From Fuscovulum sp. (lineage in GTDB: Bacteria; Pseudomonadota; Alphaproteobacteria; Rhodobacterales; Rhodobacteraceae): a stretch of DNA of 64,000 bases. A program made the translations under genes and the position numbers. The notes under the pieces were generated by a model that ran no database searches, was not told the origin of the DNA, and saw nothing but the letters and a program-made list of their open reading frames with translations. Of the stretch, positions 33,651 to 41,839 are shown piece after piece (within the stretch, counting starts at the first letter, position 1; the number at the start of each line of letters is the position of its first letter). The stretch lies in the NCBI GenBank assembly GCA_035192965.1, contig CP136571.1, forward strand, positions 3,897,666 to 3,961,665, in the 5' to 3' direction.

Positions 33651-34396
33651 CAGGCGGGCGGCTGGCCCATATCTGCCGCCACCCGATCAAGGGACACGGA
33701 CGCGAGATGCTCGCGTCCGTTCGTCTTTCTGCGGGCGAATGCTTGCCATGGGACAGGCTCTGGGCGGTGGCCCACGATGCCGCCAAGCTGACCGATGGCT
33801 GGAACCCTTGCGTGAACTTCGCACGCGGGGCCAAGGCCTATGCCCTCATGGCCATCGAATCCGAACTGGACACGACAACCGCCACCGTCACCTTGCGCCA
33901 CCCCGACCGGGGCGAGATCACCTTCCGCCCCGACGATGCCGCTGACACGCCCCGCTTTCTGGATTGGGTCCGCCCGCTGAACCCGGAAAAACGCGCCCAG
34001 CCCACCCGCATCGTCACCGCCGGTCGCGGCATGACCGACAGCGATTTCCCCTCCATCTCCATCCTCAACCTCGCCTCCCTTGCCGATCTGTCCACACGCA
34101 TCGGGCAGGATCTTTCAATCCACCGCTGGCGCGGCAACCTCTGGCTCGACGGCGCGCCCGCTTGGGCCGAATGGGATTGGGTCGGCCGCGACATCCGCAT
34201 CGGCACCGCCATCCTGCATCTGCAGGAACGCATCACCCGCTGCATGGCCACCACCGTCGAACCCGCCACCGGCCACAGCAACGCCGATACGCTCGGCGCC
34301 CTTGAACGCAACTACGGGCATCAGGATTTCGGCCTCTACGCCACCGTCCTGCAACCCGGCACCATCGCCACAGGCGATGAATGGACCCTCGCATGA
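33647..34396 (+). CDS. MOSC domain-containing protein
   Basis: A 249-residue protein with an N-terminal beta-barrel half (HICRHPIKGHGREMLASVRLSAGECLPWDRLWAV) and a C-terminal MOSC domain (FPSISILNLASLADLS, RWRGNLWLDGAPAWAEWDWVGRDIRIGTAILHL, CMATTVEPATG with the conserved Cys). MOSC proteins bind molybdenum cofactor or transfer sulfur, as in the YcbX/mARC group. It sits between yidC and engB with 4-bp overlaps on both sides, so it is probably an operon passenger, with no sign that it works with them. Confidence 0.85.
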   Translation: MTGGRLAHICRHPIKGHGREMLASVRLSAGECLPWDRLWAVAHDAAKLTDGWNPCVNFARGAKAYALMAIESELDTTTATVTLRHPDRGEITFRPDDAADTPRFLDWVRPLNPEKRAQPTRIVTAGRGMTDSDFPSISILNLASLADLSTRIGQDLSIHRWRGNLWLDGAPAWAEWDWVGRDIRIGTAILHLQERITRCMATTVEPATGHSNADTLGALERNYGHQDFGLYATVLQPGTIATGDEWTLA

Positions 34397-35046
34397 CCGG
34401 CCTGCAATTCTCCCTCGCCCCCGACGCATCGGATGAGGCGCGCGAAGCGGGCCGCCTGCTCTTCGCAGGCCCCGTCACCTTCGTCAAAGGCGTGGTCGCC
34501 ATGTCCGGCCTGCCCCCTGCCGACCGGCTTGAGGTCTGCTTCGCCGGCCGCTCCAACGTCGGCAAATCCAGCCTGATCAACGCCCTGACAGGCCGCAAAA
34601 CCCTCGCCCGCGCCTCCAACACACCGGGCCGCACGCAGGAAATCAACTACTTCGCCCTTGGCGAAAACCGCTACATGACCGACCTTCCCGGTTATGGCTA
34701 TGCCGAAGCCCCGGTCGCCGTCGTCCGCAAGTGGCAGGAACTCCTGAAGGCCTATCTCGCTGGCCGCCAGACCCTGCGCCGCGCCTTCGTGCTGATCGAC
34801 ACGCGCCACGGGGTGAAAGCGGTAGATGAAGAGATTCTCACCCTCCTCGACCGCTCCGCCGTCACCTTCCAATGCGTGCTGACCAAGGCCGACAAGGTGA
34901 ATGCAGAAACGCGCGAGGCCTCTATCGCGCAGGTCAAGGCCGCGCTGGCCAAACACCCCGCCGCCTATCCCGAACTGGTGGTCACCTCGTCGGAAAAGGG
35001 CGACGGCATCGAAACCCTCCGCGCCATCATCGCCACGTTGGAGTGA
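34393..35046 (+). CDS. engB: Ribosome biogenesis GTPase EngB/YsxC
   Basis: A 217-residue GTPase with G1 GRSNVGKSS, switch I NTPGRTQEINYF, G3 DLPGYGYA, G4 TKAD and G5 SSEKGDG. It is needed for 50S assembly. The start ATG at 34393 overlaps the MOSC stop (ATGA). It ends the yidC-MOSC-engB unit; a 138-bp gap with an unusual repeat element follows. Confidence 0.94.
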   Translation: MTGLQFSLAPDASDEAREAGRLLFAGPVTFVKGVVAMSGLPPADRLEVCFAGRSNVGKSSLINALTGRKTLARASNTPGRTQEINYFALGENRYMTDLPGYGYAEAPVAVVRKWQELLKAYLAGRQTLRRAFVLIDTRHGVKAVDEEILTLLDRSAVTFQCVLTKADKVNAETREASIAQVKAALAKHPAAYPELVVTSSEKGDGIETLRAIIATLE

Positions 35047-35092
35047 CCGCTGCAAGGCGGCGGGACGGGGCTGATGTCACCTCCCCGCCCGC

Positions 35093-35182
35093 GCACCGTT
35101 AACCAGTTTCGCCCGCGCGACTCTGCCCGAATTTGTATGCACGCCCGTCTGCACCGCCATCTGCACCGGCGGCTGCACAGCC
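35093..35182. repeat. 90-bp element with four TGCAC boxes at 12-bp period, copy A
   Basis: The block aligns without gaps over 90 bp with copy B at 45429-45518; the last 54 bp differ at only five positions. It contains TGCAC at 35138, 35150, 35162 and 35174, exactly 12 bp apart, preceded by GAATTTGTA and, 36 bp earlier, by GTTAACC. It ends one base before the stop codon of the SDR gene on the minus strand. Both strands remain open across the repeat in one frame, but no good start codon is seen. Confidence 0.85.
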
Positions 35183-35183
35183 C

Positions 35184-35915
35184 TCACACATGCTGCGCGC
35201 CGTTCACCTGTATCTCCGCGCCGGAAATGTAGGACGACTGATCGGAACACAAAAACCAGATCGCATCCGCCACTTCGCGCGGCTGGCCCAGCCGCTGCAT
35301 CGGCAACTGCTCCACGATCTTGTCCGTCCCCGGCGACAGGATCGCCGTCTCGATCTCGCCGGGCGCAATGGCATTGACGCGCACCCCTAACGGCCCGAAA
35401 TCATGGGCCATTTCCCGCGTCAACGCCGCCAGCGCCGCCTTGGATGTGGAATAGGCCGCCCCCGCAAAAGGGTGCACCCGGCTTCCCGCGATAGAGGTGA
35501 CATTCACCACACACCCCCGCGCCGCCGACAGTTCCGCCTGCAACCCCCGCGCCAGCACGATCGACGCGAAAAAGTTCACATGGAACACCTGCCCCCAGGT
35601 CCGCAGATCGGTTTCCAAAGTGTTAAGGCGCTTGCCCCCTTCGCCTTTCGGGCTGATCCCCGCATTGTTCACCAGCGCATCTAACCGCCCGTTTATCTTG
35701 GCTTTTATCGTCTCGATGGCGGCGATGGTCTTGTCGGGGCTGGCCAGATCGATCTGGATATGGTTCTCCTCTCCACCCGGCCAGGGGCAGCGCTCATCAA
35801 ACGGATGGCGCGAACAGGTCAGCACCCGCCAGCCTTCAGCCGAAAACCGTTTCACCGTCGCATGCCCGATCCCACGCGAAGCCCCTGTCAACACGAGGGT
35901 TTTTTGCTCTGCCAT
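35184..35915 (-). CDS. Short-chain dehydrogenase/reductase
   Basis: A 243-residue SDR: cofactor loop TGASRGIGHA, NNAG in VNNAGISPKGEG, the catalytic Ser in VNVTSIAGS and the YxxxK pair in AAYSTSKAALAAL. The loop and an Arg after the second strand (TCSRHP) suggest NADP use. The substrate cannot be told. The upstream frame is open for 19 more codons; the ATG at 35915 gives the usual short N-terminus. It is divergent from argB, and its 3' end touches the 90-bp element. Confidence 0.88.
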   Translation of the reverse strand: MAEQKTLVLTGASRGIGHATVKRFSAEGWRVLTCSRHPFDERCPWPGGEENHIQIDLASPDKTIAAIETIKAKINGRLDALVNNAGISPKGEGGKRLNTLETDLRTWGQVFHVNFFASIVLARGLQAELSAARGCVVNVTSIAGSRVHPFAGAAYSTSKAALAALTREMAHDFGPLGVRVNAIAPGEIETAILSPGTDKIVEQLPMQRLGQPREVADAIWFLCSDQSSYISGAEIQVNGAQHV

Positions 35916-36032
35916 CCGATTCACCACCTGTCTCTTCCGCCCATCTTCGCCGCTTTGTCGGCGGAAAGCCATTGCCGCTTGGCAGGCGCGGCATCACGCA
36001 TTACCAAGACGCAACCTGATCCGGGGGGCCCC

Positions 36033-36932
36033 ATGAAACTGCAAACGAGCACCATGTCTGACGCCGCCAACACCGCCAAGATGCTGTCCGAAGCCCTGCC
36101 CTATCTGCAACGCTATGCCGATGCCGTGGTGGTCGTGAAATTCGGCGGCAACGCCATGGGCGACGATGCCGCCATGGCCGAATTCGCCCGCGACGTCGTG
36201 CTGATGCGGCAGGTTGGCGTGAACCCCGTGGTCGTCCATGGCGGCGGCCCGATGATCAATGAAATGCTTGAAAAGCTTGGCATAAAATCCAACTTCGTGC
36301 GCGGCAAGCGGGTCACCGACAAGGCCACCGTGCAGGTGGTAGAAATGATCCTGTCCGGTCTGGTGAACAAGCGTATCGTTCAGGCCATCATGGATGCCGG
36401 CGGCCGCGCCGTGGGCATTTCCGGCAAGGACGACGATCTTATGGTGTGCGAGGCCGACGATCCCGAACTGGGCTTTGTGGGCCGCCCGGTTGAGATGAAC
36501 GTGCAGGTGCTGCGCGATCTCTACAACGCAGGCATCATCCCCGTCGTGGCCCCGGTCGCCACCGGCATGGCCGACAATGAAACCTTCAACGTCAACGGCG
36601 ACACCGCCGCCGGGGCCATCGCCGGCGCGCTCAAGGCCGACCGCCTGCTCCTGCTCACCGATGTCGCAGGCGTCAAGAACGCGTCGGGCGAGGTGATGAC
36701 CCAGATCACCCCCGAAGAAGTTCGCCAGATGACAGCCGATGGCGTGATCGCGGGCGGCATGATCCCCAAAACGGAAACCGCGCTGGCCGCTTTGGCCGAA
36801 GGCGTCCGCGCCGTGACCATCCTCGATGGTCGCGTCCCCAATGCCTGCCTGATGGAACTGTTCACCGATCACGGCGCCGGATCGCAGATCCGCTCTACCG
36901 AGCCCCGCGTCAAACCGCGCGTAAAGCGGTGA
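36033..36932 (+). CDS. argB: Acetylglutamate kinase
   Basis: A 299-residue kinase of arginine biosynthesis: VVVKFGGNAMGD with the phosphate-binding Lys, VVHGGGPMINEML, and NVNGDTAAGAIAGALKADRLLLLTDVAGVK. The N-terminus has the extra helix (residues of about 8-25) linked to arginine-sensitive hexameric enzymes, so feedback inhibition is likely. Two start codons are possible: ATG at 36033, with a G-run before it, and ATG at 36054. It overlaps the next gene by 4 bp (GTGA). Confidence 0.95.
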   Translation: MKLQTSTMSDAANTAKMLSEALPYLQRYADAVVVVKFGGNAMGDDAAMAEFARDVVLMRQVGVNPVVVHGGGPMINEMLEKLGIKSNFVRGKRVTDKATVQVVEMILSGLVNKRIVQAIMDAGGRAVGISGKDDDLMVCEADDPELGFVGRPVEMNVQVLRDLYNAGIIPVVAPVATGMADNETFNVNGDTAAGAIAGALKADRLLLLTDVAGVKNASGEVMTQITPEEVRQMTADGVIAGGMIPKTETALAALAEGVRAVTILDGRVPNACLMELFTDHGAGSQIRSTEPRVKPRVKR

Positions 36933-37591
36933 CGCTGGACGATCTTCAACCCGCCCTCGCCGCCCATCACCTCACCGTGCTGGGCGGCTTCCATCCGGGC
37001 GCGGACGACGCCACCCCGCCCGGCACCCAGACCCTTCTCCTCCTCGGTCCGGCAGAACCCGGCTTTTGGCCCCACCTCACCGCACAACCCGAATGGCTGG
37101 ACGGCGAACCCGATCCTGTCGACCGCTGGTCGCGCCGCACCATTGGCCGCCTCGCCTGTGATCTGGGGGCCAAGGCGCTGTTTCCTTTTGGTGGCCCGCC
37201 CTACCACCCCTTCTACAAATGGGCGCTGCGCACGGGCCGCACTTGGGACAGCCCGGTTCGCCTGCTCGTCCACGCAGACCAGGGCCTGATGGTCAGCTTC
37301 CGGGGCGCGCTCGCCCTGAAAGACCACCTCGCCCTTCCCCCGCCACCGGAAAAACCCTGCGATACCTGCGCCAAGCCCTGCCTGACGGCCTGCCCAACGC
37401 AGGCCCTCACCGCCAACGGCTATGACGTCCCCGCCTGCCACGCCTTCCTCGACACCGCCCCCGGCGCGGATTGCATGGAATCGGGCTGCATCGTCCGCCG
37501 CGCTTGCCCCCTGTCGCAACGCTATGCAAGACTTCCCGAACAGTCGGCCTATCACATGCGCCGATTCCACGGGGGGCAAACACCACGATGA
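36929..37591 (+). CDS. 4Fe-4S ferredoxin-like protein (QueG-related C-terminal part)
   Basis: A 220-residue protein whose last third has two clusters, CDTCAKPCLTACP and DCMESGCIVRRACP, the pattern of a 2x[4Fe-4S] ferredoxin domain as found in QueG and reductive-dehalogenase relatives. It is shorter than QueG and lacks its B12-binding N-terminal part, so epoxyqueuosine reductase activity is not supported. Starts with GTG overlapping argB; its stop overlaps sixA. The electron-transfer partner is unknown. Confidence 0.75.
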   Translation: MTLDDLQPALAAHHLTVLGGFHPGADDATPPGTQTLLLLGPAEPGFWPHLTAQPEWLDGEPDPVDRWSRRTIGRLACDLGAKALFPFGGPPYHPFYKWALRTGRTWDSPVRLLVHADQGLMVSFRGALALKDHLALPPPPEKPCDTCAKPCLTACPTQALTANGYDVPACHAFLDTAPGADCMESGCIVRRACPLSQRYARLPEQSAYHMRRFHGGQTPR

Positions 37592-38091
37592 AGCGGCTGA
37601 TCCTGACACGCCACGCGAAATCCAGCTGGGATGATCCACTCACCCCGGATCACGACCGCCCGCTCAACGAACGCGGCAAGGCCGCTGCCGCCGATCTGGG
37701 CCAATGGCTCGCCTCGCGCGGCTATGTCCCGGATGAGGTGCTCTGTTCCGATGCGCTGCGCACCCGCAAGACCTGGAGCGGGATCGCCCCCGCCCTGCCC
37801 GGCACGCCGGTGCTGGAACTGAAACCCGCGCTTTATCACGCCGGCCCCGATGTGATGCTGGCCGTTCTGCGCCATGCCAAGGGCGATTGCGTGATGATGA
37901 TCGGCCACAACCCCGGCATCGCAGAATTTGCCGCCCGTCTGGTGGCACAGGCCCCGCACAACCCGGAATTCAGCCGCTACCCCACCGGGGCCACGCTGGT
38001 GGCGGATTTCAACGTCGCGAACTGGGCCGATGTCACCTTCGGCACGGGTGTGGTGGATGATTTCATCATCCCCAGCGAAATCGTCGCCTGA
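37588..38091 (+). CDS. Histidine phosphatase family protein (SixA-like)
   Basis: A 167-residue phosphatase: RHAKSSW near the N-terminus has the catalytic RHx motif, followed by DRPLNERGK, LCSDALRTRKTW and MMIGHNPGIAEFA, typical of SixA-type phosphohistidine phosphatases. It may reverse phosphorylation of a histidine phosphotransfer protein, but no target is nearby. Coupled to the ferredoxin-like gene by a 4-bp overlap; a strong terminator follows. Confidence 0.85.
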   Translation: MKRLILTRHAKSSWDDPLTPDHDRPLNERGKAAAADLGQWLASRGYVPDEVLCSDALRTRKTWSGIAPALPGTPVLELKPALYHAGPDVMLAVLRHAKGDCVMMIGHNPGIAEFAARLVAQAPHNPEFSRYPTGATLVADFNVANWADVTFGTGVVDDFIIPSEIVA

Positions 38092-38138
38092 CGATCGTTT
38101 AACCATCCCTGGCGCGAACCACGCGTCCCGCCAAACCA

Positions 38139-38166
38139 AAAGGGGGTGCCAACCGGCACCCCCTTT
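38139..38166. terminator. Bidirectional terminator between sixA-like gene and aapP
   Basis: Perfect 12-bp stem (AAAGGGGGTGCC at 38139-38150 and GGCACCCCCTTT at 38155-38166), 4-nt loop. The A/T flanks on both sides allow termination from both directions, which fits the convergent genes. Confidence 0.85.
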
Positions 38167-38186
38167 CGCATTCCGCGCTCTGCCCT

Positions 38187-38966
38187 TCAGTGGCCCAGGA
38201 TCTGCGACAGGAACAGCTTCGTCCGGTCGCTCTTGGGGTTGTTGAAGAACTCCTTGGGTTCGTTCTGCTCCACGATCTGGCCCTGATCCATAAAGATCAC
38301 CCGGTTCGCCACCGCCTGCGCAAAACCCATTTCGTGGGTCACGCAGAGCATGGTCATCCCCTCTTCGGCCAGCTCGATCATGGTATCCAGCACTTCCTTG
38401 ATCATCTCCGGATCAAGCGCGCTGGTCGGTTCGTCAAACAGCATGATCCGCGGCTTCATGCACAGCGACCGCGCGATGGCCACCCGCTGCTGCTGCCCGC
38501 CCGACAATTGCCCCGGATACTTGTTCGCCTGCTCGGGGATCTTCACCTTGCGCAGGAAATGCATCGCGGTTTCTTCGGCTTCCTTCTTCGGCACCTTGCG
38601 CACCCAGATCGGTGCCAGCGTGCAGTTTTCCAGAATCGTCAGATGCGGGAACAGGTTGAAATGCTGGAACACCATCCCGACCTCGGACCGAACCTTGTCG
38701 ATGTTCTTCAGGTCGTTGGTCAGCTCCGTCCCATCCACCACAATCTGCCCCTGCTGGTGTTCCTCCAGCCGGTTGATGCAGCGGATCAGGGTCGATTTCC
38801 CCGAACCCGACGGTCCGCAGATCACAATCCGCTCGCCGCGCTGCACGGTCATGTTGATGTCGCGCAGCACGTGGAACGTCCCGTACCACTTGTTCATGCT
38901 GGCAATCCGGATGGCAACCTCATCCGAGATCGTCATCTTTGATCGGTCAATGGCCTGTTCAGACAT
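38187..38966 (-). CDS. aapP: General L-amino acid ABC transporter, ATP-binding protein
   Basis: A 259-residue ABC ATPase: Walker A GPSGSGKST, signature LSGGQQQRVAIARSL, Walker B IMLFDEPTSALD and the switch His in LCVTHEMGFA. It closely resembles AapP/BztD, polar amino-acid importers of alphaproteobacteria. It is the last gene of the aapJQMP operon, 10 bp after aapM. Confidence 0.93.
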   Translation of the reverse strand: MSEQAIDRSKMTISDEVAIRIASMNKWYGTFHVLRDINMTVQRGERIVICGPSGSGKSTLIRCINRLEEHQQGQIVVDGTELTNDLKNIDKVRSEVGMVFQHFNLFPHLTILENCTLAPIWVRKVPKKEAEETAMHFLRKVKIPEQANKYPGQLSGGQQQRVAIARSLCMKPRIMLFDEPTSALDPEMIKEVLDTMIELAEEGMTMLCVTHEMGFAQAVANRVIFMDQGQIVEQNEPKEFFNNPKSDRTKLFLSQILGH

Positions 38967-38976
38967 GGGTCAATCC

Positions 38977-40422
38977 TTAACGGTGATCGGTCTTCAGCTT
39001 GCGCTCGAGATGCATCGAATAGCGCGACATGCCAAAGCAGATGACAAAGAAGATGGCGCCGACAAAGATGTAGGGCTCCCAGTAGATGCCCTTCCAGTTG
39101 ATGTCGGCACGAACGATTTGCGTCACCCCCTTCAGCGGGTCCATCAGGCCCACGAACGCCACCAGCGTTGTGTCCTTGAACAGACCGATGAATGTGGAAA
39201 CGATAGACGGGATCGAGATTTTCAACGCCTGCGGCAGGATGATCAGGCGCTGCGCGCGCCAGTAATCCAGCCCCAGCGCATCCGCCGCCTCATACTGCCC
39301 GCTGGGCAGCGCGGCCAGACCGCCACGGATCACCTCGGCCAGATAGGCCGCGGCGAACAGCGTCACCAGAATGATCACCCTCAGGATAATGTCAAAGTTG
39401 GTGTTCGGCGGCAGGAAGTATTGCAGCAGCAGCGACGCCGTGAACAGCAGCGTGATCAGTGGCACGCCCCGGATGAATTCGATGAACCCAACGCACAGCG
39501 TCTTCACGATCAGCATGTCCGATTGCCGCCCCAGCGCCAAAAGGATCCCGATGGGAAGCGAGAAGGTGATCGCTGTCACCCCGATGGTGATCGCCAGCAA
39601 AAAGCCCCCGAACTGGTCCGAATTCACGGACACCAATCCCCAGGGCACCATGCCGTTGATGGCCTGCGTCAGCGGCACGTCAATGAACATCCACCACAGC
39701 AGCGCAAGGAACACCCCAATCAGCGCCGATGCCGTCGGCCCCAGCCGCGCCACCAGCGCCATATAGGCCACGCCCATCACGACAAAGCCCAGCAGCGCCA
39801 CGATGGGCACCCAGACCGACCCGCCCCACAGCAGCCAGAAGCACAAAGCCGGAAACAGCGCGGTGAACCACAACAGCTTGCTCGGCTGCACCTGCGCAAT
39901 CGCCAGCATCCCGCCCACCAGCGCCAGCGCGGCGATCCATGCGCCCACCGGTGCACCGGCCAGCCCCAGCGTCACCACGAGGAACACCCCGACAACGCCA
40001 AGGATGATCGACAGGTTCTTCTTCTGCCCGGCAAACAGCACCGGCGACAACGCCGCCACCAGCAGACCAAAGGCCAGCACGGGCCGCCAGTACTGATCCG
40101 GCGGGTAGAAGCCAAAGATGAACTGATGCCACCGCTCGCGGATCATGGCCCAACAGGCCCCGGTCGCGCCTTCCCCGGCGCTCGCCGTCACGATGTCACG
40201 GCATTCCGCCAGCGACGCGGCGTTCCACACCGAATTCAGCCACCACGGCAGCGATGCCGAGATGATCATATAGATCACCACGATCCCCAGGATTGTCAGC
40301 CCCGTATTGAACGGGCCGGAAAACAGGTTCTCGCGCAGCCACTTCACCGCCCCCGCTTCACGCACCGGCGGTGCCGAAGGCGGCAGCATCTGATCCCGCA
40401 CAAAACTCAATTCTGATGCCAT
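38977..40422 (-). CDS. aapM: General L-amino acid ABC transporter, permease
   Basis: A 481-residue permease with several N-terminal membrane segments before the canonical BPD_transp_1 domain. The EAA loop is EVIRGGLAALPSGQYEAADALGLDYWRAQRLIILPQALK. The extra N-terminal helices and the length are typical of AapM/BztC. It pairs with AapQ to form the heterodimeric channel. Starts 1 bp after the aapQ stop. Confidence 0.93.
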   Translation of the reverse strand: MASELSFVRDQMLPPSAPPVREAGAVKWLRENLFSGPFNTGLTILGIVVIYMIISASLPWWLNSVWNAASLAECRDIVTASAGEGATGACWAMIRERWHQFIFGFYPPDQYWRPVLAFGLLVAALSPVLFAGQKKNLSIILGVVGVFLVVTLGLAGAPVGAWIAALALVGGMLAIAQVQPSKLLWFTALFPALCFWLLWGGSVWVPIVALLGFVVMGVAYMALVARLGPTASALIGVFLALLWWMFIDVPLTQAINGMVPWGLVSVNSDQFGGFLLAITIGVTAITFSLPIGILLALGRQSDMLIVKTLCVGFIEFIRGVPLITLLFTASLLLQYFLPPNTNFDIILRVIILVTLFAAAYLAEVIRGGLAALPSGQYEAADALGLDYWRAQRLIILPQALKISIPSIVSTFIGLFKDTTLVAFVGLMDPLKGVTQIVRADINWKGIYWEPYIFVGAIFFVICFGMSRYSMHLERKLKTDHR

Positions 40423-40423
40423 G

Positions 40424-41701
40424 TCAGCGCGCCTTGATCTGGACAGAGGTGTTATACAGGTTCATCAGCGCCGAAATGATCAGACTGATGGTCAGATAGA
40501 TCAGCATCATCAGCAGCATGCATTCCAGCTCGCGCCCGGTCTGGTTCAGCGTGATCCCCCCCAGCGTGCCGCGCAGGTCCAGATAGGACACGGCGATCCC
40601 CAGCGAGGTGTTCTTCGTCAGGTTCAGATACTGGCTGATCAGCGGCGGAATGATCACCCGCAGCGCCTGCGGCAGGATGATCAGGTTCATCGTCCGCCCC
40701 GGCCGCAGGCCCAGCGCGAACGCCGCCTCCGATTGCCCGCGCGAAATGGCCAGAATCCCCGACCGCACGATTTCCGCAATGAACGCCGCCGTATACAGCG
40801 CCAGCGCGATCACCAGCGCGGTAAAGGAATGGGCCACCAGAATGCCACCGGCAAAGTTGAACCCCTTCAACTCCGGCACTTCCAGATGCAGGCCCAGCGC
40901 AACGCTCAGCGCAATCACAGGGCCAAGCAGCACCAGCACCGATTTCCACCACGTGACCGGCCGATCCCCCGTCGCCTCCTGCTGCGCGCGCGCGGCGGAA
41001 AGGATACGGTGGTTCACCCAGATCGACCCAAAGATCACCACAAGATAGGCCAGCGTCGTCAGGTTCAGCGTCATGAACCCGATATCCGCGCTGCCCAGCC
41101 CGCGATCAAACAGCGGCGATGGGATGTTGGTGCCACGGTTCGTCACCGCCACCGTATCCCACAGCATCATGGATGCCGCCGGGGCCTCTCCCGCTGCTGT
41201 CATCTCATCCGTCACCCGGAAATCCCGCGGCTGCGGCGTCGTTTCCGACAGGATCACATAAGACAGCAGGATCCAGAGAAGCAGCGGCACATTGCGGAAC
41301 ATCTCCACGTAGACCGTCATCAACCGGCTCACGAGCCAGTTCTTCGACAACCGCAAAACACCGACAACCACGCCGATCACGGTCGCCAGCACGCAGCCCA
41401 GAATCGCCACGACCAGCGTGTTGATCAAACCCACCAACAGCGCCCGGAAATGCGTGCTGTCATTGGTATAGGGGATCAGTTGCTGCCCGATGTCATAGCC
41501 GGCCCGCTGCCACAGGAAGCCGAAGTTGAACTCCTTGCCCCGCGTCGCCAGGTTCACGGCCGTATTGTTCAAAAGCCAGGCCAGAAACAGCGCAAACAGC
41601 AGCAGCACAAAGAGCTGAATGGTGATCGACCGATACCGCGTATCATAGATGAGCATTGAGAGCCGAAAGGACTCTTTCGGCACGTCGCTGGCCACAGCCA
41701 T
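40424..41701 (-). CDS. aapQ: General L-amino acid ABC transporter, permease
   Basis: A 425-residue permease: membrane segment LFVLLLFALFLAWLL near the start, and the EAA loop EIVRSGILAISRGQSEAAFALGLRPGRTMNLIILPQALR. It is a partner of AapM and resembles BztB. It is separated from aapJ by about 140 bp holding a strong hairpin, which allows more AapJ than permease to be made from one transcript. Confidence 0.93.
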   Translation of the reverse strand: MAVASDVPKESFRLSMLIYDTRYRSITIQLFVLLLFALFLAWLLNNTAVNLATRGKEFNFGFLWQRAGYDIGQQLIPYTNDSTHFRALLVGLINTLVVAILGCVLATVIGVVVGVLRLSKNWLVSRLMTVYVEMFRNVPLLLWILLSYVILSETTPQPRDFRVTDEMTAAGEAPAASMMLWDTVAVTNRGTNIPSPLFDRGLGSADIGFMTLNLTTLAYLVVIFGSIWVNHRILSAARAQQEATGDRPVTWWKSVLVLLGPVIALSVALGLHLEVPELKGFNFAGGILVAHSFTALVIALALYTAAFIAEIVRSGILAISRGQSEAAFALGLRPGRTMNLIILPQALRVIIPPLISQYLNLTKNTSLGIAVSYLDLRGTLGGITLNQTGRELECMLLMMLIYLTISLIISALMNLYNTSVQIKAR

Positions 41702-41800
41702 GTGATTTCCCCTGTGTTCGCACGCCCGCCGCGCGCGTCTTGACGTGAACCCCGGTATTCCGGGTGTTCCTTCGGTTGCCGTCGTCAGGCCCGAATTGGG

Positions 41801-41828
41801 CCGGGGGCGCCCGCAAGGGCGCCCCCGG
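41801..41828 (-). promoter_or_regulatory. Intercistronic hairpin between aapJ and aapQ
   Basis: Perfect 12-bp stem, arms CCGGGGGCGCCC and GGGCGCCCCCGG, closed by a stable 4-nt loop (GCAA/TTGC by strand), 11 bp after the aapJ stop. No T-run follows. It probably stabilises aapJ mRNA or partly stops transcription so that the binding protein is in excess, as in other binding-protein operons. Confidence 0.75.
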
Positions 41829-41839
41829 TCAGTATCAGA

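Noticed and set aside
36929..37591. Epoxyqueuosine reductase QueG
   Set aside because: Only the ferredoxin-type part is present; the N-terminal cobalamin-binding domain of QueG is missing, so the specific name is not supported.
38350..40416. 688-codon plus-strand ORF opposite aapP/aapM
   Set aside because: Antisense shadow across two genes with complete ABC-transporter motifs; its own sequence is low-complexity and lacks any family signature.
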